Positions 52,449 through 59,580 of a stretch of 64,000 nt of DNA are shown piece after piece. Source of the stretch: Myxococcales bacterium (lineage in GTDB: Bacteria > Myxococcota_A > Polyangia > Polyangiales > GCA-016699535). The position numbers and the translations under genes are program-made. Location of the stretch: the NCBI GenBank assembly GCA_016699535.1, contig CP064980.1, positions 1,116,001-1,180,000 on the forward strand, given 5' to 3'. Below the pieces are notes generated by a model. It worked only from the letters and a program-made list of their open reading frames with translations. It was not told the DNA's origin and did no database searches. Positions within the stretch are counted from its first letter, which is position 1. Every line of letters starts with the position of its first letter.

Positions 52449-53168
52449 ATGACTGATCATTCAAACCGTCCGCAAGATAATCCTCAAAACCAAACGGATC
52501 CGAATCATCTACTGATCTCGAAACCGGTTAATGCTTATCTTGAATCGCTTTTTTCAGAGCAAAAGTTTCGTTCTGGATCGATTGCAGCTGCACTTGAGGA
52601 GATGGAGCGCTTAGCTTCCGAAAAAGGTTTTCCGATTATAGGTCCGTTGGTGGGTCCGTCTCTTCGATCGCTTGCGCTTATGATTGGCGCAAACCGCATC
52701 TTTGAGTTTGGTAGTGGCTTTGGTTATTCGGCGCTATGGTTTGCTTCGGCCTTGGAGCACGAGGGGCAAGTGATTTGCACTGAAGGGGATGCCGACAATG
52801 TGCGTATGGCTGAAACTTTTCTAAAGAAAGCTGAATTGTGGCAGCGCATTGAGTATCATCAGGCTTGGGCGCAAGATGTTTTCAAAGAGCAGCAGGGCGA
52901 GTTTGATATCATCTATAACGATGCTGATAAGGGTGATTACCCAGAGATTTGGGAGCTTGCTCAACATAAACTACGCAAAGGTGGCTTGTACATTGCCGAC
53001 AATTGTTTGTGGGCCGGCCGCGTTGCTCTGGATCAAGTAAGCAGCGATCCTGTCCCTGGTTGGACCGACGCCATCAAGGCTCACAACCAAGCCGTTGTAA
53101 GTCACCCCAACTTTGACACCTTCATGAACCCCGCCCGCGACGGCGTCCTCGTTGCTCGCAGACGATGA
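52449..53168 (+). CDS. Caffeoyl-CoA-type O-methyltransferase family protein
   Basis: A 239-residue class I methyltransferase of the O-methyltransferase family 3 type. IFEFGSGFGYSALWFA (SAM loop, about 83-98), VICTEGDADNVRMAE and the metal/substrate segment FDIIYNDADKGDYPEIWELA match; the family usually has DADK at this position, as here. NCLWAGRVA follows. Such enzymes methylate catechol-like hydroxyls of small molecules. It might act on a product of the phenolic cluster 3 kb upstream, but nothing in the sequence proves this. It converges on vapC with a 4-bp gap. Confidence 0.87.
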   Translation: MTDHSNRPQDNPQNQTDPNHLLISKPVNAYLESLFSEQKFRSGSIAAALEEMERLASEKGFPIIGPLVGPSLRSLALMIGANRIFEFGSGFGYSALWFASALEHEGQVICTEGDADNVRMAETFLKKAELWQRIEYHQAWAQDVFKEQQGEFDIIYNDADKGDYPEIWELAQHKLRKGGLYIADNCLWAGRVALDQVSSDPVPGWTDAIKAHNQAVVSHPNFDTFMNPARDGVLVARRR

Positions 53169-53172
53169 ATGA

Positions 53173-53553
53173 CTAAAGAGAATACGGCACATGAACAAAC
53201 GCATGCTCATCGGGAGAAAAATCTTTTGTGTTTCGCGTTGCTAGTGCAAGGCCATAGTGAGTGGCCACCGCAGCTTGCAGAGCGTCGGGCAGTTTCCATT
53301 TATAGATGCGTCTTAAGGTAGCTCCCAAATCAGCAATGGCAGTATCAATCGGAATCAAAGCAATCTCATTCAATAGGGATTTTGCTTTTGACAGTGCTGG
53401 CTCAGTAAAACCAGAGAGCACTTCAGCGCGGGTAGTGGCTGATATGGCCATCCGATCGGCGTTCTGTATGATAAATTGAGTTGCGGGATCAATACCGTTG
53501 AAGTGATCAATTAAAATCACAGAATCAAGCAGGACTCCCTCACCATTCATCAC
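53173..53553 (-). CDS. vapC: VapC-type PIN-domain toxin
   Basis: A 126-residue PIN-domain ribonuclease. The acidic residues expected at the metal site are visible: Asp in LLDSVILIDHF, Glu in ATTRAEVLSG, Asp in WKLPDALQAA and Asp in TRNTKDFSP. It overlaps the upstream antitoxin gene by 14 bp, the usual toxin-antitoxin arrangement. It would cleave tRNA or rRNA when free. The start is the ATG inside the antitoxin end; an ATG one codon later is possible. Confidence 0.87.
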   Translation of the reverse strand: MMNGEGVLLDSVILIDHFNGIDPATQFIIQNADRMAISATTRAEVLSGFTEPALSKAKSLLNEIALIPIDTAIADLGATLRRIYKWKLPDALQAAVATHYGLALATRNTKDFSPDEHAFVHVPYSL

Positions 53554-53776
53554 GAATGCTCTGTTGATAGGCCAGACCGTCTCCCTTGGTCCACAAACCT
53601 TTGGTGCTCATCAGTTGTTTTTCAAACGAGGGTTTATCCAAAGTCGGCTTGCGGCGAAGTGTGCGAAGCGCAATGCGGATAAGTTCAGCCATCGATACCC
53701 CCCGGCGTGCCGATTCCCTATCAAGCCAAGCCTTATCCTCTTCTTCCAATGAAACAATAGCCCGAACCTTCTTCAT
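53540..53776 (-). CDS. vapB: Ribbon-helix-helix antitoxin
   Basis: A 78-residue protein. Residues 1-45 (MKKVRAIVSLEEEDKAWLDR then ARRGVSMAELIRIALRTLR) fit a ribbon-helix-helix DNA-binding domain, and the C-terminal 30 residues would wrap the toxin. With the overlapping PIN toxin it forms a type II module that probably represses its own promoter in the region just beyond 53776. Confidence 0.82.
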   Translation of the reverse strand: MKKVRAIVSLEEEDKAWLDRESARRGVSMAELIRIALRTLRRKPTLDKPSFEKQLMSTKGLWTKGDGLAYQQSIRDEW

Positions 53777-53963
53777 GATATCACTAAGTCAAATTATCGC
53801 CCATATTTCTATCAATTCCGGGCGTGTCGGGGCTGTGGAAACTATTCGATCTGCTTTGCAGTGAATGCGAAGGGCGACTCTCTCAGCTCGAGAAATCGGA
53901 GCGTTGAACCTTAGTGTTCTTACAGATCCGTTACGGGATTTTTTTGCGAGGCGGTCTTGAGTG

Positions 53964-54094
53964 GCGTTCTATGGGGCTTGTGCGTATGAGCATCTGCCCA
54001 GAGCGCTGTAGGATGAAAAATTGTTGAGAAAAGTTTGGACTATGCGTTGGCCCAGTAGTCTTGAAAGCTCAGGAGCACAAGCCCCATAGAACGC
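53964..54094. repeat. Hairpin element, family H1, copy 3 (inverted)
   Basis: 131 bp. Arms 53964-53983 and 54075-54094 are perfectly complementary over 20 bp (GCGTTCTATGGGGCTTGTGC). On the minus strand the core reads TCCTGAGCTTTCAAGACTAC and GCGCTCTGGGCAGATGC, matching copies 1 and 2. The rest of 53777-54169 holds only a terminator. Confidence 0.8.
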
Positions 54095-54116
54095 TCTAGC
54101 GAGCAATAGAGTAATT

Positions 54117-54152
54117 AAAAAAACGCCAGCTTATTTGGAAGCTGGCGTTTTG
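54117..54152 (-). terminator. Terminator of the jag-yidC-rnpA-rpmH operon
   Basis: AACGCCAGCTT pairs with AAGCTGGCGTT around a 6-nt loop, flanked by A and T runs. It lies 18 bp downstream of the restored jag stop, on the side where the operon ends. Confidence 0.85.
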
Positions 54153-54169
54153 ATTTGAGCCCAAACTTT

Positions 54170-54720
54170 CTAGTCGCGGCCGGAGGGGATGATTTGGATG
54201 CGGCGGCCGGAGCCTTGTCCATCGGAGCGGGTTTTTACGCCGGGGAACTTAGCCAACGATAGATGCACGACACGTCTGTCGCGTGGAGACATCGGCTCGA
54301 GCGTAACCACCGAGCCTTTTTCAGAGCGCGCTTGGCTTGGCGTTTGGCCATCGAAGCGAGGCCTTGATCGTGCCTGTCACGGTAGTCGCCGGAATCAAGT
54401 ACCACGTGACGTCGGCCTTCTGGAAAACGGTTAACAATTTTGTTAACCAAAAACTGAAGCGCATCCAGCGTCTGACCTTTGCGGCCAATGGCACGTCCGG
54501 TATCTTCACCTGATATATCAAGCACCACGCGATCGTCATCGTCGCGAATACTGACTTCGGCTTCAAGTTCCATGCGTTCGAGGATTTCGCCCAGCGCTTC
54601 AAGTGCTTGTTCCGCCTTGCCGTCGCCAGGTTGTCCAGGTTTGCCTAAACCTTCATCGTCTTCAAAATCATCATCGACAATTAGTGCGCCATCAAGTGCG
54701 GGCTGTTTTTGTTCTACCAC
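54170..54720 (-). CDS. jag: Jag/KhpB-type RNA-binding protein (KH-R3H), one-base frameshift
   Basis: About 183 residues when one base is added in the five-base T-run at 54317-54321 (+ strand). Without it the frame runs into an unrelated tail. The corrected sequence has an acidic N-terminus, a KH domain with the loop GRKGQTLDALQFL, and an R3H domain with PMSPRDRRVVHLSLAKF. The Jag-N domain of many homologues is absent. It binds RNA and is linked to cell-division and envelope control. It overlaps yidC by 29 bp, and a terminator follows its restored stop. Confidence 0.85.
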
Positions 54721-56353
54721 GACGGGACCTCCTATTATTAGGTTTCGCTTTTTTCACTTGGTCCGAGTCTTTATCGGCCTCGTGTAAAGGTTTGTTTTGA
54801 CTCCCCGCTTCACTGGGAGCCTCTGCGAGCGCTGCATGCTCAAAGTATTTTTGCTGCGCGATGCTAAGAACGCTGTTGGTTAAGATGTAAAGACATAGGC
54901 CTGAGGGCAAAAAGAGCATGAAGCCCATCATCATCAGAGGCATCATGTACATCATCATTTTGGCTTGCGCTGGATCCATCGCTGAAGGTGTGAGCTTCTG
55001 TTGGAAATACATGAGTGCACCGAGTGCAACAGGCAAAACAAAGAAAGGATCCGGTGCCGATAAATCCTGCCACCACAAAGCAAAATTAGCGTGGTAAAGT
55101 TGGACGTTCGTCGAAAGTGAAGTGTAAAGAGCCCACCACACGGGAAGCTGCAGGAGCTGCGGCAAACACCCACCTAATGGATTGATTTTCTGTTTGCGGT
55201 ACAGCTCCATGGTAGCAGCGCCGCGTTTTTCTTTGTCGTCTTTGTAGAGTTCGGTCAGCTTATCAAGCTCAGGCTTAAGCAAGCGCATGCGCGCCATCGA
55301 TTTAAAGCTCTTGGCCGTAAGCGGAAACAACAAAAGCTTTACGAACAAAGTGAGCAAGATGATGGCAAAACCCCAGTTGGGTACTACCGAATGAATGCTG
55401 CTAAGCAGACGCGTCAAATAGCCTGCCAGTTGTGAGAAAAAACCAAGATCGATCACCTTGGGCATGCCATGTCCAGCCGCGCGCAGGGCTTCGGGTGTTT
55501 TCGGCCCAAGGTAAGCCATAGTGCGGTAGATGACGGTTTCACCGGGAGCAAGCTTGTGTTTAGGATAATCAAGATAGGCTTCGAAGAGCGAGCCGTGGGG
55601 TTTATCTTTTGTGCCGCCACGATCGGAAGAAACTAAGTCGCAGTGCCTAGCGTCAGGGTCGGTGGGAGCCAAAGCGTTAACAAAGTAGACGTTTTCGGTC
55701 GCGACAAAGCGAACTTTGCCTTTGTAGCTATGTTTTTTTAGCAGCTCTTTGCGATCTTCACGCTCAACTTTGCCATTCACCGAGCATACGGCATGACTTA
55801 GATTCGGAGAGCGCGATGCGATAAAGCCACCGGATTCGTCCTTGCGTGGAATGTAGTGATAGCTACCGAGACGCAGGCTGATTGTTTTTTCTTCCTGGCT
55901 AAAGTTGCTGACGCGAAGGGTGGACCAAAGTTGGTAGGGGGATTTTCCAGCCTCGATTTTGCGTGCGACGAGTATATGGTCTTGTTCGTACTGAAAACGA
56001 ACGCTGCGATCGGAAAGCTGCTTGACTTGCCAGGCTGGTTTTTCTGGCCATTCGACGCCTTTTAGTTCAAAGCGCAAAGGAAGATAGCTGGGTTTGTCGG
56101 TGGTGATGATATCGATGGCTTTGCCATCTTTTTTGTAACGCTCATCGCGCAAAGAAAAATGCTTGAGCGCGCTCGTGTCTCGGTCAAGTTCAGCCTCGTA
56201 GCTCGGCGCACTGATTCGCAAAGCTGGCGAGGGGTTTTGTGCTTCAATGGATGGCTGCTCTTTTGCCGCGCTCTGCGCCGCGGCAGTTGTGCCAAAGAGC
56301 ATTGAAAGTACGAAAATAAGAGGAGCAAAAAACGTAGAACGAATCACAAACAT
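54692..56353 (-). CDS. yidC: Membrane protein insertase YidC
   Basis: A 553-residue Gram-negative-type YidC. An N-terminal membrane segment (about 8-26) is followed by the large periplasmic domain (to about 320), then the conserved five-helix core with NWGFAIILLTLFVKLLLFPL, the C1 coiled-coil with LKPELDKL and KEKRGAATMELYRKQKINPLGG, and LPSGLCLYILTN. The positively charged tail (NNRRSRRGRTKTAR) is typical for ribosome contact. It inserts and folds inner membrane proteins with or without SecYEG. Gene order rpmH-rnpA-yidD-yidC-jag is the ancestral one near oriC. Confidence 0.95.
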   Translation of the reverse strand: MFVIRSTFFAPLIFVLSMLFGTTAAAQSAAKEQPSIEAQNPSPALRISAPSYEAELDRDTSALKHFSLRDERYKKDGKAIDIITTDKPSYLPLRFELKGVEWPEKPAWQVKQLSDRSVRFQYEQDHILVARKIEAGKSPYQLWSTLRVSNFSQEEKTISLRLGSYHYIPRKDESGGFIASRSPNLSHAVCSVNGKVEREDRKELLKKHSYKGKVRFVATENVYFVNALAPTDPDARHCDLVSSDRGGTKDKPHGSLFEAYLDYPKHKLAPGETVIYRTMAYLGPKTPEALRAAGHGMPKVIDLGFFSQLAGYLTRLLSSIHSVVPNWGFAIILLTLFVKLLLFPLTAKSFKSMARMRLLKPELDKLTELYKDDKEKRGAATMELYRKQKINPLGGCLPQLLQLPVWWALYTSLSTNVQLYHANFALWWQDLSAPDPFFVLPVALGALMYFQQKLTPSAMDPAQAKMMMYMMPLMMMGFMLFLPSGLCLYILTNSVLSIAQQKYFEHAALAEAPSEAGSQNKPLHEADKDSDQVKKAKPNNRRSRRGRTKTART

Positions 56354-56355
56354 AC

Positions 56356-56577
56356 TTACCTAACTCGATGAGGGGGTGGGTCAAAACCGCCGGCCGCAAA
56401 AGGGTGACAGCGGCAAATGCGTTTGATGCCAAGCCAAGAGCCTTTGGCGGCGCCGAATTCATGAATGCAACTGGCAGTGTAGTGTGAGCAGGAGGGTTCG
56501 AATCGGCAGGCTGCTCCCAAAAGGGGACTCAATGTCCATTGATAAAGTCGTATCAAAGCCAGCAAGACATACTTCAT
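56356..56577 (-). CDS. yidD: Membrane protein insertion efficiency factor YidD
   Basis: A 73-residue protein starting at the ATG at 56577 (MKYVLLALIRLYQWTLSPLL). C-RFEPSCSHYTASCIHEFG and GIKRICRCHPFAAGGFDPP are the YidD hallmarks with three conserved Cys. It assists YidC-dependent membrane insertion. The longer frame upstream is part of rnpA in another frame. It overlaps the restored rnpA stop by 4 bp (ATGA), and yidC starts 2 bp after its stop. Confidence 0.93.
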   Translation of the reverse strand: MKYVLLALIRLYQWTLSPLLGAACRFEPSCSHYTASCIHEFGAAKGSWLGIKRICRCHPFAAGGFDPPPHRVR

Positions 56578-56971
56578 AAAGCAGCCTTCTTTGCTTCTTG
56601 TTTGGCCCTGATTCGCTTGGCAGCAAGGAGTAGTTCTCGGCAAACCTGTAGGCTGCCGAGTTCGGCGCTGCTACGGCGGGAGATACAACAATGTCACAGT
56701 GGCTAGGAATCATGGTTTTGTTTTGCCGAAACGCTTCTCGAAGGACACGTTTGATTCGGTTTCGGACAACAGCAACACCCAGGCGTTTGCTTGCGGTGAT
56801 GCCGAGGCGCGCATAAGGAAAAGATGAAGGAAGAATAAGCCAGGTATAGTTTTGCGTTTTTACCCGAAAGCCGTGTTCTTGAATAGCTTTGTACTCGCCT
56901 CGTTTGAGGATGCGTACATAAGCCGGAAAACGATGTGGCTTATCTTCCTTATGTTGCTCGCGGTTGTGCAT
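56574..56971 (-). CDS. rnpA: Ribonuclease P protein component, one-base frameshift
   Basis: About 132 residues if one base is restored near 56682-56690. The uncorrected frame runs on into 60 unrelated residues, whereas the alternative frame gives ISRRSSAELGSLQVCRELLL and KRIRAKQEAKKAAL and stops exactly at the yidD start (ATGA). The body has RLGITASKRLGVAVVRNRIKRVLREAFR, the RNR motif of the protein subunit that supports the catalytic RNase P RNA in tRNA 5' processing. N-terminal 15 residues are an extension. Confidence 0.88.
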
Positions 56972-57000
56972 GGTGCCGCGATGCCCTCCGCAGCCTAAAT

Positions 57001-57150
57001 CTACTTCTTGTAGACGGATGCTGACAGAGATTGTCGGCCTTTACGGCGACGTGAATTAATAACTCTGCGACCGTTGGCGGTTTTCATACGAGCACGGAAA
57101 CCGTGTGTGCGCAGCCGGCGCTTGCGATGAGGTTGATAAGTACGTTTCAC
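57001..57150 (-). CDS. rpmH: Ribosomal protein bL34
   Basis: A 49-residue bL34, starting with GTG at 57150 (MKRTYQPHRKRRLRTHGFRA). The sequence RKRRLRTHGFRARMKTANGRRVINSRRRKGR is almost invariant in the family. An upstream ATG in frame would add 16 unrelated residues. It is the first gene of the rnpA-yidD-yidC-jag operon. dnaA, often divergent from rpmH, is not here; radC takes that place. Confidence 0.95.
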   Translation of the reverse strand: MKRTYQPHRKRRLRTHGFRARMKTANGRRVINSRRRKGRQSLSASVYKK

Positions 57151-57216
57151 GATGCTTCTCCAAAGTCGAAAGGCAAAGCCAATCGAGCCTAAATCCATTA
57201 GAAATGTGAACGGCGC

Positions 57217-57245
57217 AGAAAAGCACAGGGCCTGGACCCTGTCAA
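57217..57245 (-). promoter_or_regulatory. Candidate promoter of the rpmH operon
   Basis: On the minus strand: TTGACA (57245-57240), 17-bp spacer, TTTTCT (57222-57217). The -35 is perfect and the -10 is weak. It lies about 65 bp from the rpmH start. Confidence 0.4.
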
Positions 57246-57266
57246 GGCTGTCTCTCAGCAGCCGAA

Positions 57267-57341
57267 AGCTGTTTTGGCATTAAAAGTGCTGTTTTAATGA
57301 CAACTTAGTCATTTTTTTGTTGATTTTTTGCCACTGTTGGC
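57267..57341 (+). promoter_or_regulatory. Three-box palindrome array, copy d
   Basis: Boxes AGCTGTTTTGGC (57267), GACAACTTAGTC (57299) and GCCACTGTTGGC (57330), steps 32 and 31 bp, AT-rich spacers. It lies between the rpmH promoter and radC and covers the last codons of radC on the other strand. Confidence 0.6.
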
Positions 57342-58106
57342 AAGTGTGTTGAAAATGCGCTTTTGGCCATCCTGGGCGACTAGCAGCATTTTCTGGTCAT
57401 TAAAGCTGAAATAGCCTTCGGAGCCAATGATAATATGGTCCACCAGGCTGATGCCAAGCAGCGCTCCGGCCTTTTCAACCTGATGGGTGAATTGCTCATC
57501 TTCAGGACTGGGTTTTGGATCGCCACTTGGGTGGTTGTGCACGAGCAATACCGCTGAGGCTCCTTCGCTAAGCACCGGCCGAAACACATCGGCTGGGCGC
57601 AAGGAGCAGCTACTTAGGCCTCCAATCGCAACGGGCAGCTCGCGTTTCAGGCGCAGACGCGTATCGAGGCACAGAGCAAGCAGGTGCTCCTGTTGCAAAT
57701 GCGCAAGGCGCGGACGCAGATGCTGATCGACAGCGGCGCTGCTGTTTAGCACTGGGTCACTGTCGGGATTGGCGTGGTTTGCGCGGCTGCCCAACTCAAA
57801 CGCAGCGAGCAATCGTGAGGCTTTGGCGGATCCGATGCCTGGTTTTTTCGATAGCTGTTTCGGGTCCAGTCCGCGAATATGCCGCAGGCTTGGAAATTCA
57901 TTGAGCAGTTCGGTTGCCAAGGCTGCCACGTTTTTCTGTGCGGAGCCGGTGCCAAGGATAAGCGCGATGAGTTCGCTGTTGCTTAGTGCGCTTGCGCCGA
58001 TACGCAAAAGGCGTTCACGCGCATCAAGGCTATGCTTTGTAGGTTTTCGGGACACACCTGCCTGCCATGCAATAAAACAGCCATGACTGCTCGCTGTGTT
58101 TTTCAT
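57309..58106 (-). CDS. radC: RadC-family JAMM/MPN-domain protein
   Basis: A 265-residue protein. An N-terminal helix-hairpin-helix part (about 20-105, with PGIGSAKASRLLAAFELG) precedes the MPN domain (120-250) with the metal-binding H190-N-H192 and D203 in LVHNHPSGDPKPSPED, plus LVDHIIIG. The JAMM residues are intact. Despite the name, a DNA-repair role is not established. The final residues (FNTLANSGKKSTKK) are encoded by the box array at 57267-57341, suggesting that the array, or the gene end, is secondary. Confidence 0.92.
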   Translation of the reverse strand: MKNTASSHGCFIAWQAGVSRKPTKHSLDARERLLRIGASALSNSELIALILGTGSAQKNVAALATELLNEFPSLRHIRGLDPKQLSKKPGIGSAKASRLLAAFELGSRANHANPDSDPVLNSSAAVDQHLRPRLAHLQQEHLLALCLDTRLRLKRELPVAIGGLSSCSLRPADVFRPVLSEGASAVLLVHNHPSGDPKPSPEDEQFTHQVEKAGALLGISLVDHIIIGSEGYFSFNDQKMLLVAQDGQKRIFNTLANSGKKSTKK

Positions 58107-58223
58107 GACTTAGCGGAGCTTGATGGCGAGATTGCCGGACTCGCAAAGCGTCCGCCACCGTACCTGGACCGTTGGTAACTCTGGCCCAGAGTCACAAACA
58201 AGGTAATAGACAAAGAGGCGCAA

Positions 58224-58267
58224 TGCTCAAAAAACGCAGGGACTGACCAGCCATGTACCTTTGCCGC
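58224..58267. repeat. 44-bp direct repeat, left copy
   Basis: Repeated at 58464-58507, exactly 240 bp away, with 4 mismatches in 44; the last 32 bp are identical (GCAGGGACTGACCAGCCATG and on). The right copy starts directly after the H2 hairpin element. Confidence 0.85.
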
Positions 58268-58345
58268 GTACCAGATCAGTCGGTGACACTTGTCCGGAGT
58301 CTTGAAGCAGCTATCCAAGCACAGAAGCAAAGCTAGAAGACATGG

Positions 58346-58463
58346 CTTTTGGCGAGGTTTCCGTAGGTTCGAGCGCCCCCACAGGGGCGACAACGATTAT
58401 ACCTTGGTATTTGAGGAGGAGTCCCGAGGAGGTAAGCCGAACCTACGGAAACCTCGCCAAAAG
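58346..58463. repeat. Hairpin element, family H2, copy 3 (inverted)
   Basis: 118 bp with a perfect 26-bp terminal inverted repeat (58346-58371 and 58438-58463, starting CTTTTGGCGAGG). Read on the minus strand the core is CGGCTTACCTCCTCGGGACTCC...CGTTGTCGC...GTGGGGGCGCTCG, as in the 43344 copy. Confidence 0.88.
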
Positions 58464-58507
58464 TGCTCGAAGGAAGCAGGGACTGACCAGCCATGTACCT
58501 TTGCCGC
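58464..58507. repeat. 44-bp direct repeat, right copy
   Basis: Abuts the H2 element end at 58463. The 58107-58610 intergenic region thus holds repeat - about 80 bp - hairpin - repeat, and no gene. Confidence 0.85.
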
Positions 58508-58610
58508 CGGCGCGTTTTTTGCGGTGTGCTCGCAAATAGGGATGCGTGTTGGGAGCGTTTTGGGTTCTTGTTTGGGTAAAACACAGCAGATTTCGCATCT
58601 ATGACTTGGA

Positions 58611-59555
58611 ATGCTTTTTGCAGCATTGCGACAGGTGCGAATTTGGGGCGTGATAACAGGCATCGTTTTGTGGGCTGGGTGCGGGCTTGGGCAAATTGGT
58701 GTGCCTGGCGATTCCAGCGAAGCAAACACAAATTCTTCAGGGATCAGCTCAAGTGACGATGCAGCCTTTTCGGATGCTGGGACGATGGGCACCGGTACTA
58801 CGGACACAGGCCAAGGTAGCAGCCCTGGTAACGACCCCAATGATCCCTGCGGCAATGCATGGTTTTGCGATGACTTTGAAAACGCTAGCAGTGGCGGAGC
58901 CCCGGACTCGCCTTGGCAGAGCGAACTAGTGCAGAGCACTATTTCTATTGATTCAGCGCAAAGCTACAGCGGAAGCCAATCGGTTCATGTGAAGACATCT
59001 TCGAATCAAAGCTACACGCGCGGATTGATTCGTTTCGAAGATAACGCGGTGTTGCCTGTAGCGGGCAATCATTTTTTTGCGCGAGCGATGATGTACATCA
59101 AAGCTGTGCCAGACGCTTATGTGCATTGGACACTCGTTGAAGCGGCAGGTCCTGTTGAAAACGAGAACTTTAGTGCACGTTATCGTTTTGGTGGACAAAA
59201 TTATAAACGCTTTTTAGCGAACTACTGGACTGAACCTACCAATGTAGCGAATACCGATTGCTGGCAGCATTCCGATGACATGATTGTTGAAGGACAGTGG
59301 CAATGTTTTGAATGGGAGTTTGACGGTCCAAACAATCGCGAGCAAATGTGGGTCAACGGCCAAGCTGTCAACAATATGAATGTGCAGGACCACGGGCAAG
59401 GCTGTCTTAGCAATGACCTGGGCGGGCAATGGCTAGCGCCGCAATTTACTACCCTTAGTATCGGGTGGGGACACTATCAACAAAGTAACATGTCGCATGA
59501 ACTTTGGATCGATGATGTGGTGATCTCTGGGCAAGCGATTGGCTGTCCTGAATAA
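58611..59555 (+). CDS. Exported lipoprotein with lectin/glucanase-like domain, paralogue of 21024-22067
   Basis: A 314-residue lipoprotein: signal with lipobox VLWAGCG (C about 24), a Ser/Asp/Gly/Thr-rich linker (30-80) and a domain starting WFCDDFENASSGGAPDSPWQ, with YSGSQSVHVKT, FEWEFDGPNNREQMWVNGQ and the final LWIDDVVIS. The pattern is that of concanavalin-A-like polysaccharide-binding or -cleaving proteins, and the plan equals that of the protein at 21024-22067. Catalytic residues cannot be assigned. An ATG shortly after the hairpin/repeat region is used. Confidence 0.7.
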   Translation: MLFAALRQVRIWGVITGIVLWAGCGLGQIGVPGDSSEANTNSSGISSSDDAAFSDAGTMGTGTTDTGQGSSPGNDPNDPCGNAWFCDDFENASSGGAPDSPWQSELVQSTISIDSAQSYSGSQSVHVKTSSNQSYTRGLIRFEDNAVLPVAGNHFFARAMMYIKAVPDAYVHWTLVEAAGPVENENFSARYRFGGQNYKRFLANYWTEPTNVANTDCWQHSDDMIVEGQWQCFEWEFDGPNNREQMWVNGQAVNNMNVQDHGQGCLSNDLGGQWLAPQFTTLSIGWGHYQQSNMSHELWIDDVVISGQAIGCPE

Positions 59556-59580
59556 GAAGTTTATTGGCAAGCAAAGAGCA

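Noticed and set aside
54317..54321. Programmed -1 frameshift in jag
   Set aside because: The run is preceded by G, so there is no full slippery heptamer, and no downstream structure is clear; jag is not known to use frameshifting.
58333..58939. Antisense ORFs of 132 and 180 residues
   Set aside because: Generated by the H2 element and the antisense of the lipoprotein gene at 58611.
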